From contig OZ018333.1 in NCBI GenBank assembly GCA_963969495.1, positions 86,765,756 through 86,829,755 of the forward strand: DNA of 64,000 nucleotides, in the 5' to 3' direction. Below are positions 43,627-55,160 of this stretch, in pieces; the first letter of the stretch is position 1; each line of letters opens with the position of its first letter. The DNA comes from Ceratothoa steindachneri. Taxonomy: Eukaryota; Arthropoda; Malacostraca; Isopoda; Cymothoidae. The translations under genes and the position numbers were made by a program. The notes below the pieces were generated by a model. The model saw nothing but the letters and a program-made list of their open reading frames with translations, did no database searches and was not told where the DNA came from.

Positions 43627-43857
43627 TGTAGCGGATCGAAAATCTAGACTAACCCCAATCAATCCAACCTGCTTCCTACATGAGAAATCGAAGGAGAACG
43701 AAATTGATTGTATGTACAGTCCTTTACTAACAAAAGAAAATATAATAAAAAAACCCATTCCCACTCACACGCACATTCTTACAGAGGGAGGGAGAAGGTA
43801 TTGAGAAAAGGAGTGGGAGAATGGCCCTTCATACATACTCACATTTGCTTCCCCACA
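43627..43857 (-). repeat. 5' LTR of the gypsy element
   Basis: On the minus strand it begins TGTGGGGAAG and ends GATCCGCTACA. It is 25 bp shorter than the 3' LTR, mainly by one deletion near ACATGAGAAATC. Confidence 0.9.
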
Positions 43858-43861
43858 CCAC

Positions 43862-44690
43862 ATTCACAACAGGGTCCCCATGCCCACCAATGGAAATCTT
43901 AAAAAACCTTATCTCTGTGGCACAGGGACTTAGTCTCTGACTAACCTGGACCGTCTTAAGGATTTTGATTTGGATGCTCCTTCAGTTCCTGCTATTACTA
44001 ATAGCAGAGCTACAACAGACTTGCCAGATGAGGTGTTTTTTTCCTCACTCATCTGGCCTTGCTGCTGACAAACCTAAAAAGTTCACACTACACACTTGTA
44101 TGCAGAATATCGCAGCAGAACTTACTGAATTAAGCACTGAAACTGAATGCACTACCGTGGTTTCCACAGATGAGAAAAATACAGGCAACCATGCTAAAAC
44201 TATTAATGAAAATGACAATGAAGGCTTTAGGTAGGTTCCCAAATGACAATCTAAACGTGAGGAAGTGGCTCCGCCCACTACTACCGAAGACACTAGAGAA
44301 TTAAATGTAACACTGGAACCTTATGTACCGCTTTCCACTCATAGTCCAGGTAGGTCCACAGCTGAGAATCCTTAGATTCCAGTAGTGAGGCATATAAAGG
44401 GATGACAGAGCCAGCATCAACTGCAAAGTACTTTTGATTTTAGTTGTGCAGTTACAGCTCCAACTCCTTACTTTGAGAAATACTTCCTCATCCAATTTCC
44501 TAGATTAGAGTTAGCTACAGATGTAAATAACATTAAACTGGATCAAGACATCCAGTCTAAAGTTGGCCAGACATTAAAAATTGTCAAGGCTACAAAAGGT
44601 TCTCTACTGGTGGAGGCCTAAACTAATGTGCAGGCCACCAAGATCAGATCACTAAATTCTCTGGTGGGAAAGCAAATCACTGTTGAGGCA
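43862..44690 (+). pseudogene. I-group LINE ORF1, N-terminal half (nested host, part 2)
   Basis: It resumes the LINE interrupted by the gypsy element. A long acidic, Thr/Glu-rich stretch (AAELTELSTETECTTVVSTD) is followed by the RRM-like region FEKYFLIQFPRLELATDVNN, VGQTLKIVKATKGSLLVEA and RSLNSLVGKQITVEA at 44640-44690, where the long-TIR transposon begins. Homology continues at about 55165 with P-V-T-A-H and NTVSGVIRTPTL. Stops interrupt it. Confidence 0.7.
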
Positions 44691-44912
44691 TTCTATGTGA
44701 AGTGTACACACTTTTTGGCAAAATCTCAACAATAGGTCATGGATTTTGATGATTTTTTGCATGCAAGTTGGGTCTGGTGAGATAACATCACATACCAATT
44801 TTTATGGCTCTGGGTCACAGGGTGCGCAAATAAAAAAAACCAGCCTGAAAAACCTGGGTTTTATTCCCGTTTTTTGCCTTTTTCAAGTGAAATTTGAAAA
44901 AACGGGGTTATT

Positions 44913-45479
44913 TTAGTGCTTGTAGCATTTGTTTTTTATAAAAATGAGAGATTTGAAAAAACCCAGAATAAAACTTGGGTTTTTTCAAAATTACTTTTTT
45001 TTTTTAAGAAATGAATGCTACTTAATGATTATTTTAATCAAAATTCATATTTATGTTTATAATATAAACAAATATGTATCAAAGTAAGGTTATATTTCTC
45101 TGATACTGACTCCTAATTTCATCTCTCCTTCTACAGGTTATGGCTATCATGGGTATACATAATTGTCAATCAGTGATCTGTTCGAAACTATGATATAATT
45201 ATTAAACTAAGTAATTATTAATATTATATAAAAATAGAGATAGCTATTCTTTTTCTATGTTATTCTAATGCTTATAGCATTTGTTTTTTATAAAAACAAG
45301 AGATTTGAAAAACCCAGAATAAAACTTGGGTTTTTCAAAATTACTTTTTTTTTTAAGAAATGAATGCTACTTAATGATTATTTTATTCAAAATTCATATT
45401 TATGTTTATAATTTAAACAAATATGTATCAAATTAAGATTATTTCTCTGTTACTGTCTCATAATTCACCTCTCCTTCTA
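44913..45479. repeat. Tandem 352-bp repeat within the hAT MITE (left part)
   Basis: TAGCATTTGTTTTTTATAAA at about 44923 recurs at about 45275, and both units run in parallel to CTCTCCTTCTA (45122-45135 and 45469-45479). Confidence 0.85.
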
Positions 45480-46089
45480 GCCAACCGTCCCGGATCGGGG
45501 CTGAGGGAGGAGGAGGCAATGTTCCCTAACCCCTGAGCTCTGGTCTGGGGTGGCTGGTTTATAACAACCTGCTTCATCCCCACCCATAACTTCCTCACAT
45601 CCCTTTTCCTCTCCTCTTCACATTCTATCAATTTTACGCCATGTTCAAGGTGGAGCGGCCATGCCGATGGACTGCCAGACCAACAGGCGGGAGGGGTGGT
45701 CCCAATTAGTGGCGCCTGGCTGTGCCAGGACAGTAAGCATCTCTTGCAGTGTGGGCAACTGCAAGAGGTGATGAGCAATTGTGTCCCGCAGGAAATTTAG
45801 GGTCTCCATGCCCAATGATGCACAACGGCGTCCCTTCTTTTCTTTCTAAGGGGACTGCCAAGAAAGCCAGCAGGCAGCCCATTGCTGACTGCCTCTCATG
45901 TAAGCCGCTCGGTAGGGCAAACCCCCTTAGGGGGAAGAGGGAAGCCAGGCCCCTTCGGTCGCTTCCCTCAAAACACCTGCGGGCAAGAATTTTAAACCTT
46001 GCCGGGTTCAAGGCCAGTGCCTTCCCACACAAGACTGGCAACACTGCCAAGGGGACCTGCGATGTCCTGGGAGGGGATGGCTAACTGGA

Positions 46090-47440
46090 AGCCCCTGCTG
46101 TGATAGGCATGGTCCTTGAGGAAACCCAGCCTCAGACGGTAGGGCCTTCCATGGGGGAAATCCGGGCTCAGCGCCAAATACCGAACCCGAATCCGCCCCT
46201 ATGCAAGATCATCCTCAAATGGATGGGGATTCTGAGGCAGTACAAGGAGGGGAGGGATCTCCTCCGACCGGTGCCCCTGCGACCACCAGGAACTTCTCCA
46301 TTTCGGAGAAGGACCTGGCTGAGGCCGGTCCATCTGGCCTAGGGGCTTCTACCGGTGGAGATGAGAAGCGGGTTCATTCTCCACCCTCCTCTCCAAAAAA
46401 AAATAAAAAGACTAAGAAGACTCGGGGCTCCTCTCTATCCGCGGGGGCTGTGGGGACAGATGGGTCTGCTGCCACTTTGGCAAGCGACCAAGCCAAGATC
46501 GGCACATCCGGCCCCTCTGCCCCCCCGGTTGCGGAGCCCATGACTAAGACCAAAAGTGCACAGGGTGGAGCCTCGATGACATCGGGGCCCCTCATTCAGA
46601 GGTTACCTGGCGTTTTCGAGCCCGCTGGCTTCAAGCGCTTCCTCGTTTTTCACTCCACTGATGGCACCATGTTGTCCAAGGGCAACATGATCCATCAGAG
46701 GAGAGGATTAGCTAGTGCAATTGAAAGAGAGCCGAAGGTGACCCGTTTCTTGGACGGGGGCCTTCTTGCGAATGCGGCAAATCCCACCGAGGCGGCCAAG
46801 ATAAGTGCTCTTCGGACACTTCATGGCACACGGTGAGTGTGACACCACACTCTACCATGAACTTTGTGAAACGAGTAGTTTATGCAAGGGAACCCGTTGA
46901 CTACTCCATTGAGGACATCACCCTAGAGCTGGCCTACCATGGGACAGTCAAGGTCGAACGTGGGATGAGAAAACAGGGAGGGGCCTCGAGACCCACCACT
47001 ACACTCTTCATCACGTTCGACTATGACAAGCTCCCTGAGTCGGTGCGTGCCGGTTGGTACCGCTCCTGCGTGAAGGCATTCGTGCCACTGCCGCGGCGTT
47101 GCTATTACTGTCACCGCTTCGGCCATACGAATCGCTCATGTAGACGTGCAAATTCAGGGTCACCCGAAGTCTGTAAATTGCTCCAAAGTCGCACACGATA
47201 AGTCCAAATCGTGTGTGGCCAAGTGTGTCAATTGCGGAGAGCCGCACATTGCTTCTTCGAAGCAATGTGGTGCATATCTCCTTGAGAAAGAAATCCTGGC
47301 CGTTCAGGCCCAGGATCGACTCTCATTCCGCGAGGCTAAGGACTTGGACCTGGCGCGCCCGGCTCTGCCTGGGACATCATATGCCTCAATAGTTAGAAAG
47401 GCTCCCTCCGCTCCTGGCACATTTAGGCCAACGAGCACGG
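46090..47440 (+). pseudogene. LINE ORF1 (inner LINE)
   Basis: A Ser/Pro/Lys-rich N-terminus (46201-46590) is followed by the RRM-like region FEPAGFKRFLVFHSTDGTML, a frameshift at about 46830, NFVKRVVYAREPVDYSIED, TTTLFITFDYDKLPESVRAG, then knuckle CYYCHRFGHTNRSC (47100-47142), another frameshift, CVAKCVNCGEPHIASSKQC and LLEKEILAVQAQDRLSFREA. This is the classic order of I/Jockey-group ORF1. Two frameshifts disable it. Confidence 0.85.
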
Positions 47441-47479
47441 TTGTTCCCGTGCCCATTCGTCGTCTCTTCCCGTTCCCCG

Positions 47480-49997
47480 TTAGCTATCGTTTTGCAGGAG
47501 ACCATGCTAGGTGCGTGCTCCTTGCCCGCCCTCCCGGGGTATAAGGGTCTTGCGAAACCACTACCGCGGGATGGCTGGGCTGGGGGATGCGCGGTTTACA
47601 CCCGGCATGATGTCTCCGTTCTTCCTTTCTCTTTAGATACCTCCTTTCAGGCAGTGGCTGTGCAGCTGCACCTGGATAGGAGGTATACTATCATTTCTGC
47701 GTACATTCCACTGTCAGCTGACTTCGATGCGGGGAACTTACGCCGCATCGTGGGACGGTTGCGGAGGCCGTTTCTCTTGCTTGGAGATCTGAACGGCAGG
47801 CATCCTCTCTGGGGAGATTACTCCATAAATCCCAGGTGACAAGTCCTTGCCGATCTGATCGAAGAGCTTGAGATGGGTGTCCTAAACATGGATGAGTATA
47901 CGCATCACTGTCCGAGAACCGCTTCATTTTTTTGCCTTGACCTATCTTTGTTCTCTTCGGATGCACAGCCTGATTTTAATTGGGGGGTGGTCGATGACCT
48001 CCATGATAGTGATCACTTTCTCATTCAAATATCATTTTCAGGGCAACTGGCGCCTGAGAGCCTACCTCGGGTGTGCTTGGCGCGGGCGCGGTGGCCTGCA
48101 TTTCAGGAAATGACTGAATTCTATATCTCATTTGAGGAGTTTAGGTCGGTAGATGAGGCCGTTGAGTTCTCCGGCAACCTCATCTGGTGGGTCTGACTAC
48201 TATTTTTAGGACGTCTGGCCGTTTTGCACGCCGACCACTCCCATGGTGGTCGGCCGAGTTCTCGCTACGCTCTACGTAGACGACCTTTCGATCTCTTTTG
48301 GCGCGGCCCAGATGCCAACTCTGGAGCGTCTACTCCAACAGGCATTGAACCGCGTCTCTCGCTATGCCGAAGCGCACAAGTTTCGGTTTTCTTCGGCTAA
48401 GACTAAGGTGGTGCATTTCTGCCGCCATCCACGGCTCTACCCCGACCCAGATTTGTTTCTTAATAGCGTGCGCCTGGATGTGGTTGAGTCACACCGTTTC
48501 CTTGGTCTTGTATTCGACCGACGCCTCACCTGGGAGGCTCATATTCGCAGCCTTAGGGTCTCCTTTACCCTGCCCCATGGATATTCTCCGTTCCGTGACG
48601 TTCAGCGCTTGGGGCGCTGATAGGGATACTGCCCTACTTTTTTATCGATCCTTTCGTTTGAAGCTCGACTACGGATGCGAGTTTTATGCATCCGCAGTCG
48701 AGCTTTTATTGCGGAAGGTTGATTCGATCCACCACACTCGCCCGTCGCCTTGCGACCGGTGCCTTCCGTACTTCCCCCATTGAGAGCCTGTTTGTCGATG
48801 CTGGGGAGATGCCACTCGCTCTACGCCGCGTACAGTGCATCACTCGCCTGTACGCGAGAGCACGGTGCCTCCTTAAGTCGCCATCAGCTCTCACTGCATC
48901 CGCATCTGATCTTGACGGTGCTTATGCCGCCGAGAGACACCAGTCATACCCTAAGCCCTTTGGGTTTAGGGCCAGGAAACTCCTTCGAGAGCTAGGCATA
49001 GCTCTCGGGGCGGTGGCTGCCCTGGTTCTGCCCAGGACGCCACCCTGTAGGGTACCACATTTGGTTATTTGTCCATACGCCTCTGCTCCCAAAGCTTGTA
49101 CGGTGCCGGAAGTATTGCGGTCGACCTTTTTGGAGAACACCTCGTGTCACGCTGGAACCGTGCCAGTGTATACGGATGGCTCCAAGTCCCAAAAGGGGGT
49201 TGGCTTCCACGCCGTATCCCCTCTGTTTGAATTCAGCGGGGCTCTGCCAGGCGCGGCGTCTGTCTTCACGGCCGAGCTAGTGGCAATACACCACTCGGTA
49301 CGGGAGATTACGCGACGTGCCCGGTTCGGAGACCGGATTGTGATCTATAGCGACTCACAAAGTGCCCTGAGCGCTCTCGGGGCATTGGAATCTCCGCATC
49401 CCCCGGTTCGCAATATATGTGACGCCACGGTTTTGGCGAGCCAGATGTCGAGATTACCTTCTGCTGGGTTCCTGGACATGTAGGAATTGCGGGGAATGAG
49501 TGAGCCAATGAGGGCGCCAAAGAGTCTGCGAGGACTCTGCGACCGGACCGGCGTTTTGCTCTTCCTCACACCGACTACATGTTAGGAATACGGGCAGCTC
49601 TTCGGACTGCTTCGCAAAGAAGATGGGAGACAGTCGAAGGGAACTTAAAGTTGCATGCCATTGCGCCTCGACTGTTCCCATGGACCTATCCCCCAATGCC
49701 GCGATGGCTTAAGGTCGCTTTCTGTCGTCTCCGAATCGGACACACTCGTGTGACGCATCGCTATTTGATAGAGCGCTCGCCTGTGCCCTATTGCGACGAC
49801 TGCGTCGTCCCCCAGACTGTTCGGCACATTCTTGTCGAATGTCCCAGTCTGGGCGATCTTCGCGCAGGTTACCTGTCCGAGTACCGGGATGGGGGGGTCG
49901 CTACCGCCTGTCCCTTGTACTCGGGACGAGTGCGGCCACATTGACTGGTGGACTTGTTGACTTCTTGGGGGAGGCCGGCCTTCTTCCTATTATTTAA
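47480..49997 (+). pseudogene. LINE ORF2 (inner LINE): endonuclease, RT palm remnant, RNase H
   Basis: Endonuclease: VLQETMLGA, RPFLLLGDLNGRHPLWGDY and DDLHDSDHFLIQISF (47500-48040), with a stop at 47837. The linker PLPWWSAEF is joined directly to LYVDDLSISFGA, so RT blocks 0-4 are deleted. Then FSSAKTKVVHFCR, FLGLVFDRRLTWEAHI, and after a frameshift the connection domain. RNase H (49165-49500): VPVYTDGSKSQKGVGF, VFTAELVAI, IVIYSDSQSALSALG and WVPGHVGIAGNE, with all catalytic residues present but a stop after the last. C-terminus: VAFCRLRIGHTRVTHRYL and CDDCVVPQTVRHILVECP, the zinc-binding end typical of I-group ORF2. Confidence 0.85.
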
Positions 49998-50869
49998 GCA
50001 GGGTTTGTTTTTTGTTTTGTTTTGTTTTTTGCATTTGTTTTTTTTCCCTTAAGGTTGCACGCTCCTGCGCGTGGGGGACCTCCCCCGATGCACCAGCTTG
50101 CTTCCTTTCCCCCTTTTTTGTTTTTTTTGTTTTTCTCTTTAATTTTATTTTACAATTAGCCTAGAACTAGGCCTGTTTTAATGCAGCGACTAATGCCCAA
50201 GTAGGCAGTCGCGAGATCAGCTCTTAAAAAAATAAAAAATCACCTCTCCTTCTACAGGTAATGGCTATCATGGGACATGGGTACCCCCAAATTCTCAATA
50301 AGTAATCTGTTACTGTGATCTATTTTTACTATAATATAATTATTAAACTACGTAATTATTAACATTATATAAAAATAGAGATACCTATTCTTTTTCTATT
50401 TTATTCTAATACTCGTAGCATTTGATTTTTGAAAAAACCCAAGATTTTGAAAAAAATCAAGAATTAAACCTGGGTTTTATTGGTTTTTTTGCCAACCCTG
50501 CTGGGTCACCCACGGCCATATTTATGGCCAGCTCAATTTATGGTAAAACTGGTTGACTGAAAAAGTTTGAAAGGTCATAACTTTCGCTAGAGTTAACCAA
50601 TCAAAGTTATTTTTGGTACCAAAATGCTTAGGAGAAAAAGATCTTTCAAATGAGTGGGAGAATGACATTTCTAGGACAATTTTTGCCATGATAACCCTTT
50701 TTTTGAACTCTTTAACCTTTGACCCTGGCCAAAGTGCAACTTTGATCCTCCTTAAAATTTTTTCTAAAGTTAGCTCTATTTATCCTCCTTAGCTTCAGGA
50801 AAAATAAAAATAGGATCTCCATGGGTTTTGAATCCATGGGCATTTATATACCATCAGGTGGGTGGTATT

Positions 50870-51297
50870 TTCAGTCATGTCACTCTACTGGGGCCATTTA
50901 TGACATCCGACAGTGTTAGTAAATAGTGATTTTCAGAAAGTTTGTATCTTGACACGGTCATCATATTTCAGTCTTTCCAAACACAACTTCTCCATCTTCT
51001 GAGGCTGCCCTGCCTTTTTTCAGTCTTATATTCAATTAAACAAGAGATTATGTTTTTTCATTTCAAAAATGTCAGACAAACAACATAATAACTTTCAAAT
51101 ATTACAAATTTACAATTTTTATTACCTATACAAAATGTTATTTAAGACAAAACATTAGACAAAAGATTATTTAAGACAAAAATGTAAACAAAAACTTTTA
51201 GACAAATATTATTTAATAAATACTTAGGTACTCATTTGAGCATAGCCATCACTGTGTTTGTTGCATCAGACCCCTTCTTGCTAATTTTTTAGCTTCT
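50870..51297. other. Non-coding internal part of the long-TIR transposon
   Basis: A/T-rich, between the left inverted repeat and the end of the transposase frame. Confidence 0.5.
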
Positions 51298-53603
51298 TCA
51301 GGTTGCAGTTTTTGGTTCTACTGGCACCAAAATATCAGATGTCCATAGTGCAAAATCTTGTATTTCAGAGAAGCAAAACCTGGGAGAGGGTCCATGCAGG
51401 TGAAGAAATTTCACAGTCACTTCTCTTGACTCTAGAAAAGCTTCGGTTATGCAAGCAAGCCACCAATATCCATCATGAATCACAGTGACATAGCCTGCAA
51501 ATTTTCCTTTGAACACTGAAATGAAATATTTTTTGTGACTGATTCTAATCTAAAAGTCTCACAGGGAATAAATGGGCGAACTTGGAGAGCTCCTTTGATA
51601 TTGGAATGAATGAATGAAGTTTTTGTGTGCCTGGAATAGCTTTGGTTACAGGTCCATTTTTCAAATGTTCTTCCTCTTGTTCATATTCCTTTTGAGTTCC
51701 ATATCCAAACTTCATATTCCCAAGAGTTTCAGCGAATACAAACAAATCTCTTGTTGATACAATCTGTTTGTCATAGGTTCTTCTCAAACTCTCTTTAGTA
51801 GCTACCCTTTTGATGATGCCACCTATGCCTTCTGATGGGCCCTTCCCATGGCTAGTGGCAAAGAAATGTCACTCTGCTTCTATACCATATTCCTCTTTCT
51901 GCCAACAAAGATTCTGGAAAGATTTACAGTTTTTATACTGTGCTGCAGATTCGTCCGAAAAGTAGTAAATTTTCTTTACTGTTTCAAATACTGATTTCAG
52001 ATACTCTATCAACATTCGCTGAAATAGATGCACTGACACATTATAGTGGATGTTACACTCTGAAATTATGGTGTATGATTCATGACAGTTTTTTTTCATT
52101 TTTAATGTGATAAAACACCCAAGGATGTATTGTCGCCTGTGCACAATTCCAATGATATCCCGGCACTGCGTCTTATATTAAAAATGAATAGTTTTCTGAA
52201 AAATCACCAATTACTACAAATTTACTATCTGCAATATTGTTTTTCACAGTTTCCAAGTACTTTGCCTATGATTTTGAAACATAATCATGTCACACCAAAG
52301 TTTTGACACAATCACAAAATCTATCCATGAAATCATCAAGCGATAATACCATGGTTACCAGCTCAGATCTATCAGTTGATGTCCACTGTTTGAATTCAAT
52401 ATTATTCACATTCTCCTGTTCATAAAATCCAAATAGTTTTGCATTTAGTTGATCCACAGGTGGACAGTACTCGCACGATCTCATGTAGCATGCTGGATGG
52501 GCTGGATTACATACTTCAGAGGCAACTAGGTGATGGTAAGAGGGTAGATCAGTAATATTAGACATCTTGGATTCAAACATCATCAGTTTTACATTTTGAT
52601 GTATTGTACATAAACATACTGAGTGAGTTCCACTGCCTCCTGCAAGAACCTAATCATGTGGCCGTAGCATAGCAAACTTTGAGAATGATACTTTTACCTC
52701 AGGGTACTTCACTTTGAAACTGCTATGAAGTTCCTTCAAATTATTGAGAACGACTCGCTTCTGTAACCTCTGCTTTTCCCCTTCAATTCACACTACTAGA
52801 CAATCCTTCTTTCCTGGTAAAACCCGACTCATGTCATCACTACGAGAATATTCAAGGACTAAAGATTTTAGTTCCTTAGGAAGCACTCTGCTGAGCTTAG
52901 GGTTAGGTGAAGCTAACATTTCTTTCTCCTTTAGTATATGGTGAGCTTGTATGGCCATTCTCTGAGAGGAATCAAACTCTTTCATGAGTTTTCTAATGCT
53001 CATACTGGTTGCAAATATGGTTAGAATTCTAATTTGGTCTGTATGGCTTGAATGCTGATATTTTTCCTTTAGAGACTGGATGACTTCTGGCATACAGTTT
53101 ATATTACATTTATGCAGCACATCTTGTTTTCCTGAATTAACCATGACTAAATCCAACTTTCTCCTAACAGATTCTTCAACTTTTAACATTTTCTCAGGTA
53201 TGTAAGTCGGATGCCTTTTGGTTTTCTTTTTATCAAAGGGGCTCTCACCGATGAAAGACAATGATTGGTTCAGTAAGTCAACTTCAACTTCAATATCTGA
53301 ATCCTCTTTTTGGCTAGGCATCTCATTGAACTCCTGTTCAGATGCTGAAGTTCCGGACTCCTTGGGAGTATTTTGCTCCATTGGTAACTCTGAAAGCTTC
53401 TTCCTACAAACAGAACAAAGCTTATCATCTTTGCTAAGAAGAGATGAGAACTTCTGCAAAAGCTGAGCAGAAACATTTCTTGGGTCTTTCTTTTGCAGGG
53501 ATTTATGGATCTTCAGCAGATCGCTGCAGTACTTTTCGATTCGCCATCTTAATGAAACAAAGCCTGAAAAAGATCCAAATAGTAAATTACTGTTTATAAA
53601 CAA
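51298..53603 (-). pseudogene. Transposase-like protein of the long-TIR element
   Basis: Read on the minus strand. N-terminal region with KLCSVCRKKLSEL (C-x2-C) near 53420; an acidic linker; LHKCNINCMPEVIQSLKEKY; SIRKLMKEFDSSQRMAIQ (helix-turn-helix-like); LSRVLPGKKDCLVV at about 52830-52790, then a stop. Continuing with interruptions: KRVVLNNLKELHSSFK, VLAGGSGTHSVCLCTIHQNV, CYMRSCEYCPPVDQL (Cys cluster), FKQWTSTDRSELVTMV, GDFSENYSFLI, YHWNCAQATIHPWVFYH, KKIYYFSDESAAQYKNCKSF, HFFATSHGKGPSEGIGG, and SLRRTYDKQIVSTRDLF. I recognise this as a family widespread in arthropod genomes but cannot name its superfamily. The Asp residues of GDFSEN and YFSDE are candidate catalytic acids. A TTTTTCAG acceptor-like site precedes the N-terminal part near 53565, so a 5' intron is possible. 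Confidence 0.7.
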
Positions 53604-54711
53604 TTTACAATAAATTAATTAAAATAAATACCTATATAAATGATTGAAGCAATTATGTTTAAAATTGATAAGATACAATATCGATATAGCTGCTTCAATC
53701 ATTGCATTGTCCTAGAAAATTGGTAAGCAAAGAAAGAAGTGCATAATAATCATCAAGTATTTTATCTTAGTAGAAATTGGTCATAGTTTAGGTACAAAGG
53801 GCTGTAGGTTGGTAGAACTATTTATAACTAACAAACATTTCCATTAGCGCTTTTTAAGATTTGATTCTTCATAAATTTGCAGAGAAGTGGACAAAATACA
53901 AGAAAAGAGTAGGTACCTATTCAATGATCAACATTATTTTTAATTATTTTCATGTTTTCTCAGTCCAGCGCTTCAACCCTACTAGCTATTAAGTTAGCTA
54001 ATGGCTACATCATAATTCATTGCTGAGAATAGGTTTATTATACTCTTAGTTTAATCTTTCTTCCATACCTATTTTTGGAGGGTAATAGCTACCTATATTC
54101 TGTAGGTACATTCAGCTTTGGTGAAAATTGCCTTCTGTCATTTGAAATAGCTTGTCATAGTAAAAATATGTGATCAATCAAAAGTCACTATTAATTAATG
54201 GGTGTTCATTTTAGATGCCTAATAAGTAATAAATCATTCTTCTCCTTTTCATAATATAATAATTTGGTTGGTAGGTAGCTGTATAAAAATCATTAGGTAT
54301 TTCAAAATTATCAAAAATAAATACATAACAAAATTATACACCTGTAAATTATTTTAGGATCTGCAGATAATCTCACAATTAATATTAAATAAGTAGTTTA
54401 GAAGATATTTTGAAATTATCTTAATTTATATATTGAAGACATAAATGACATTGGTATCTGAAATACATGCATTAATTAGTTAAGGATTAATGAAAGGTAG
54501 TTAAAGACTGCTTTTCATGTTACATTGATTTGGCAAGATTACCTATATAAGGTAGGTACCTAGATATATAAGGTGTATATAAGCAGTGATGTATTATTTA
54601 TTGATTAAAAAAGTTTATATAAGAGGTATATAGGCCATGCCTTGGTTGGGACTTACATAGGTATATGATATCACTATAATTTCTGGGTCAATAATACTTC
54701 TAGTAGGTATA
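53604..54711. other. Non-coding A/T-rich 5' part of the long-TIR transposon
   Basis: About 1.1 kb upstream of the transposase frame, without coding motifs. TAGGTA and TACCTA words are frequent. It may hold the promoter and a first intron. Confidence 0.5.
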
Positions 54712-55160
54712 CCCAGTGTCACATAATTGCCCATAGATTCTAAACCCATGGAGATCCCATTTTTATTTTTTCTGAGCTCTGGAGGATAGAAAGAGGTATC
54801 TTTAGAAAAAAAATTGGGATGATCTGAGTTGCACTTTGGCCGGGGTCAACAAAAAGGTCATCATATCAAAAATTGTCATAGAAACATCGTTCTTCCACTC
54901 ATTTGAGAGATCTCTTTCTCCTGAATATTTTTGTACTAAATAGTTCAGATTGGTTAATTCTGGCCAAAGTTATGACCCCTCAAAGCTTTTGGGTCAATCA
55001 GTTTGACCAAAAATTGATCTAGCAATAAATATGACCACAATGACCAGATAGGCCTCATACTTAGTATGTGAACTTTATTCATTATAACCAACAAATGATG
55101 TAAATTTCATGCAATTCTGTGACCAAGGTGTCAGGAGGGGTGTGTACACTTCATGTAGAA

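Larger units (their letters stand above)
36400..43857 (-). mobile_element. Ty3/gypsy LTR retrotransposon with extra OTU and second protease domains
   Basis: A 7.46 kb element on the minus strand with two LTRs (43627-43857 upstream, 36400-36655 downstream), a primer-binding site, a polypurine tract and a 4-bp target duplication CCAC (36396-36399 and 43858-43861). Coding order on the minus strand: coiled-coil and capsid-like gag, four zinc knuckles, retropepsin, RT, RNase H, OTU-like domain, second retropepsin-like domain, integrase. Gag and pol lie in different frames (gag 42873-41938, pol 41899-38729), consistent with frameshifting. About a dozen stops and a change of frame before integrase show that the copy is dead. 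It sits inside the 5' part of an I-group LINE. Confidence 0.9.
45480..50239 (+). mobile_element. I-group LINE insertion with exact 15-bp target duplication
   Basis: Flanked by TCACCTCTCCTTCTA at 45465-45479 and 50240-50254. It has a 5' UTR, ORF1 with knuckles, ORF2 with endonuclease, RT palm, RNase H and Cys-rich C-terminus, a T-rich 3' UTR and an A-rich end (AAAAAAATAAAAAA). The 5' end is complete, but an internal deletion joins the endonuclease-RT linker to the YVDD box at about 48255, so the RT fingers are gone. Confidence 0.9.
44818..50500. mobile_element. hAT-type MITE with internal 352-bp tandem repeats, split by a LINE
   Basis: Ends CAGGGTGCGCAAA and TTTGCCAACCCTG (inverted) are flanked by an exact 8-bp duplication CTGGGTCA (44810-44817 and 50501-50508), diagnostic for hAT. 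Without the LINE it is about 0.9 kb and non-coding. Inside is a tandem repeat of period 352 bp: unit 1 from about 44913, unit 2 from about 45265 (continuing at 50255 after the LINE), and a partial third from about 50413. Confidence 0.85.
44691..55160 (-). mobile_element. DNA transposon with long terminal inverted repeats, unassigned family
   Basis: Ends TTCTATGTGAAGTGTACACAC (left) and GTGTGTACACTTCATGTAGAA (right) are inverted repeats that extend about 450-500 bp: left 44691-44817 continuing at 50509-50870, right 54712-55160 (shared inner blocks GGTCATAAC and GATCTCCATGGGTTT versus their complements). The hAT MITE inserted in the left arm accounts for the gap. Net length without it is about 4.8 kb. 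It encodes one minus-strand transposase. It interrupts an I-group LINE ORF1; no exact target duplication is visible. Confidence 0.8.

Noticed and set aside
45706..46084. Overlapping open frames in the inner LINE 5' UTR as an extra gene
   Set aside because: Both strands are open because of G/C-rich 5' UTR sequence; no homology to a known domain and not conserved in the 36.1 kb copy.
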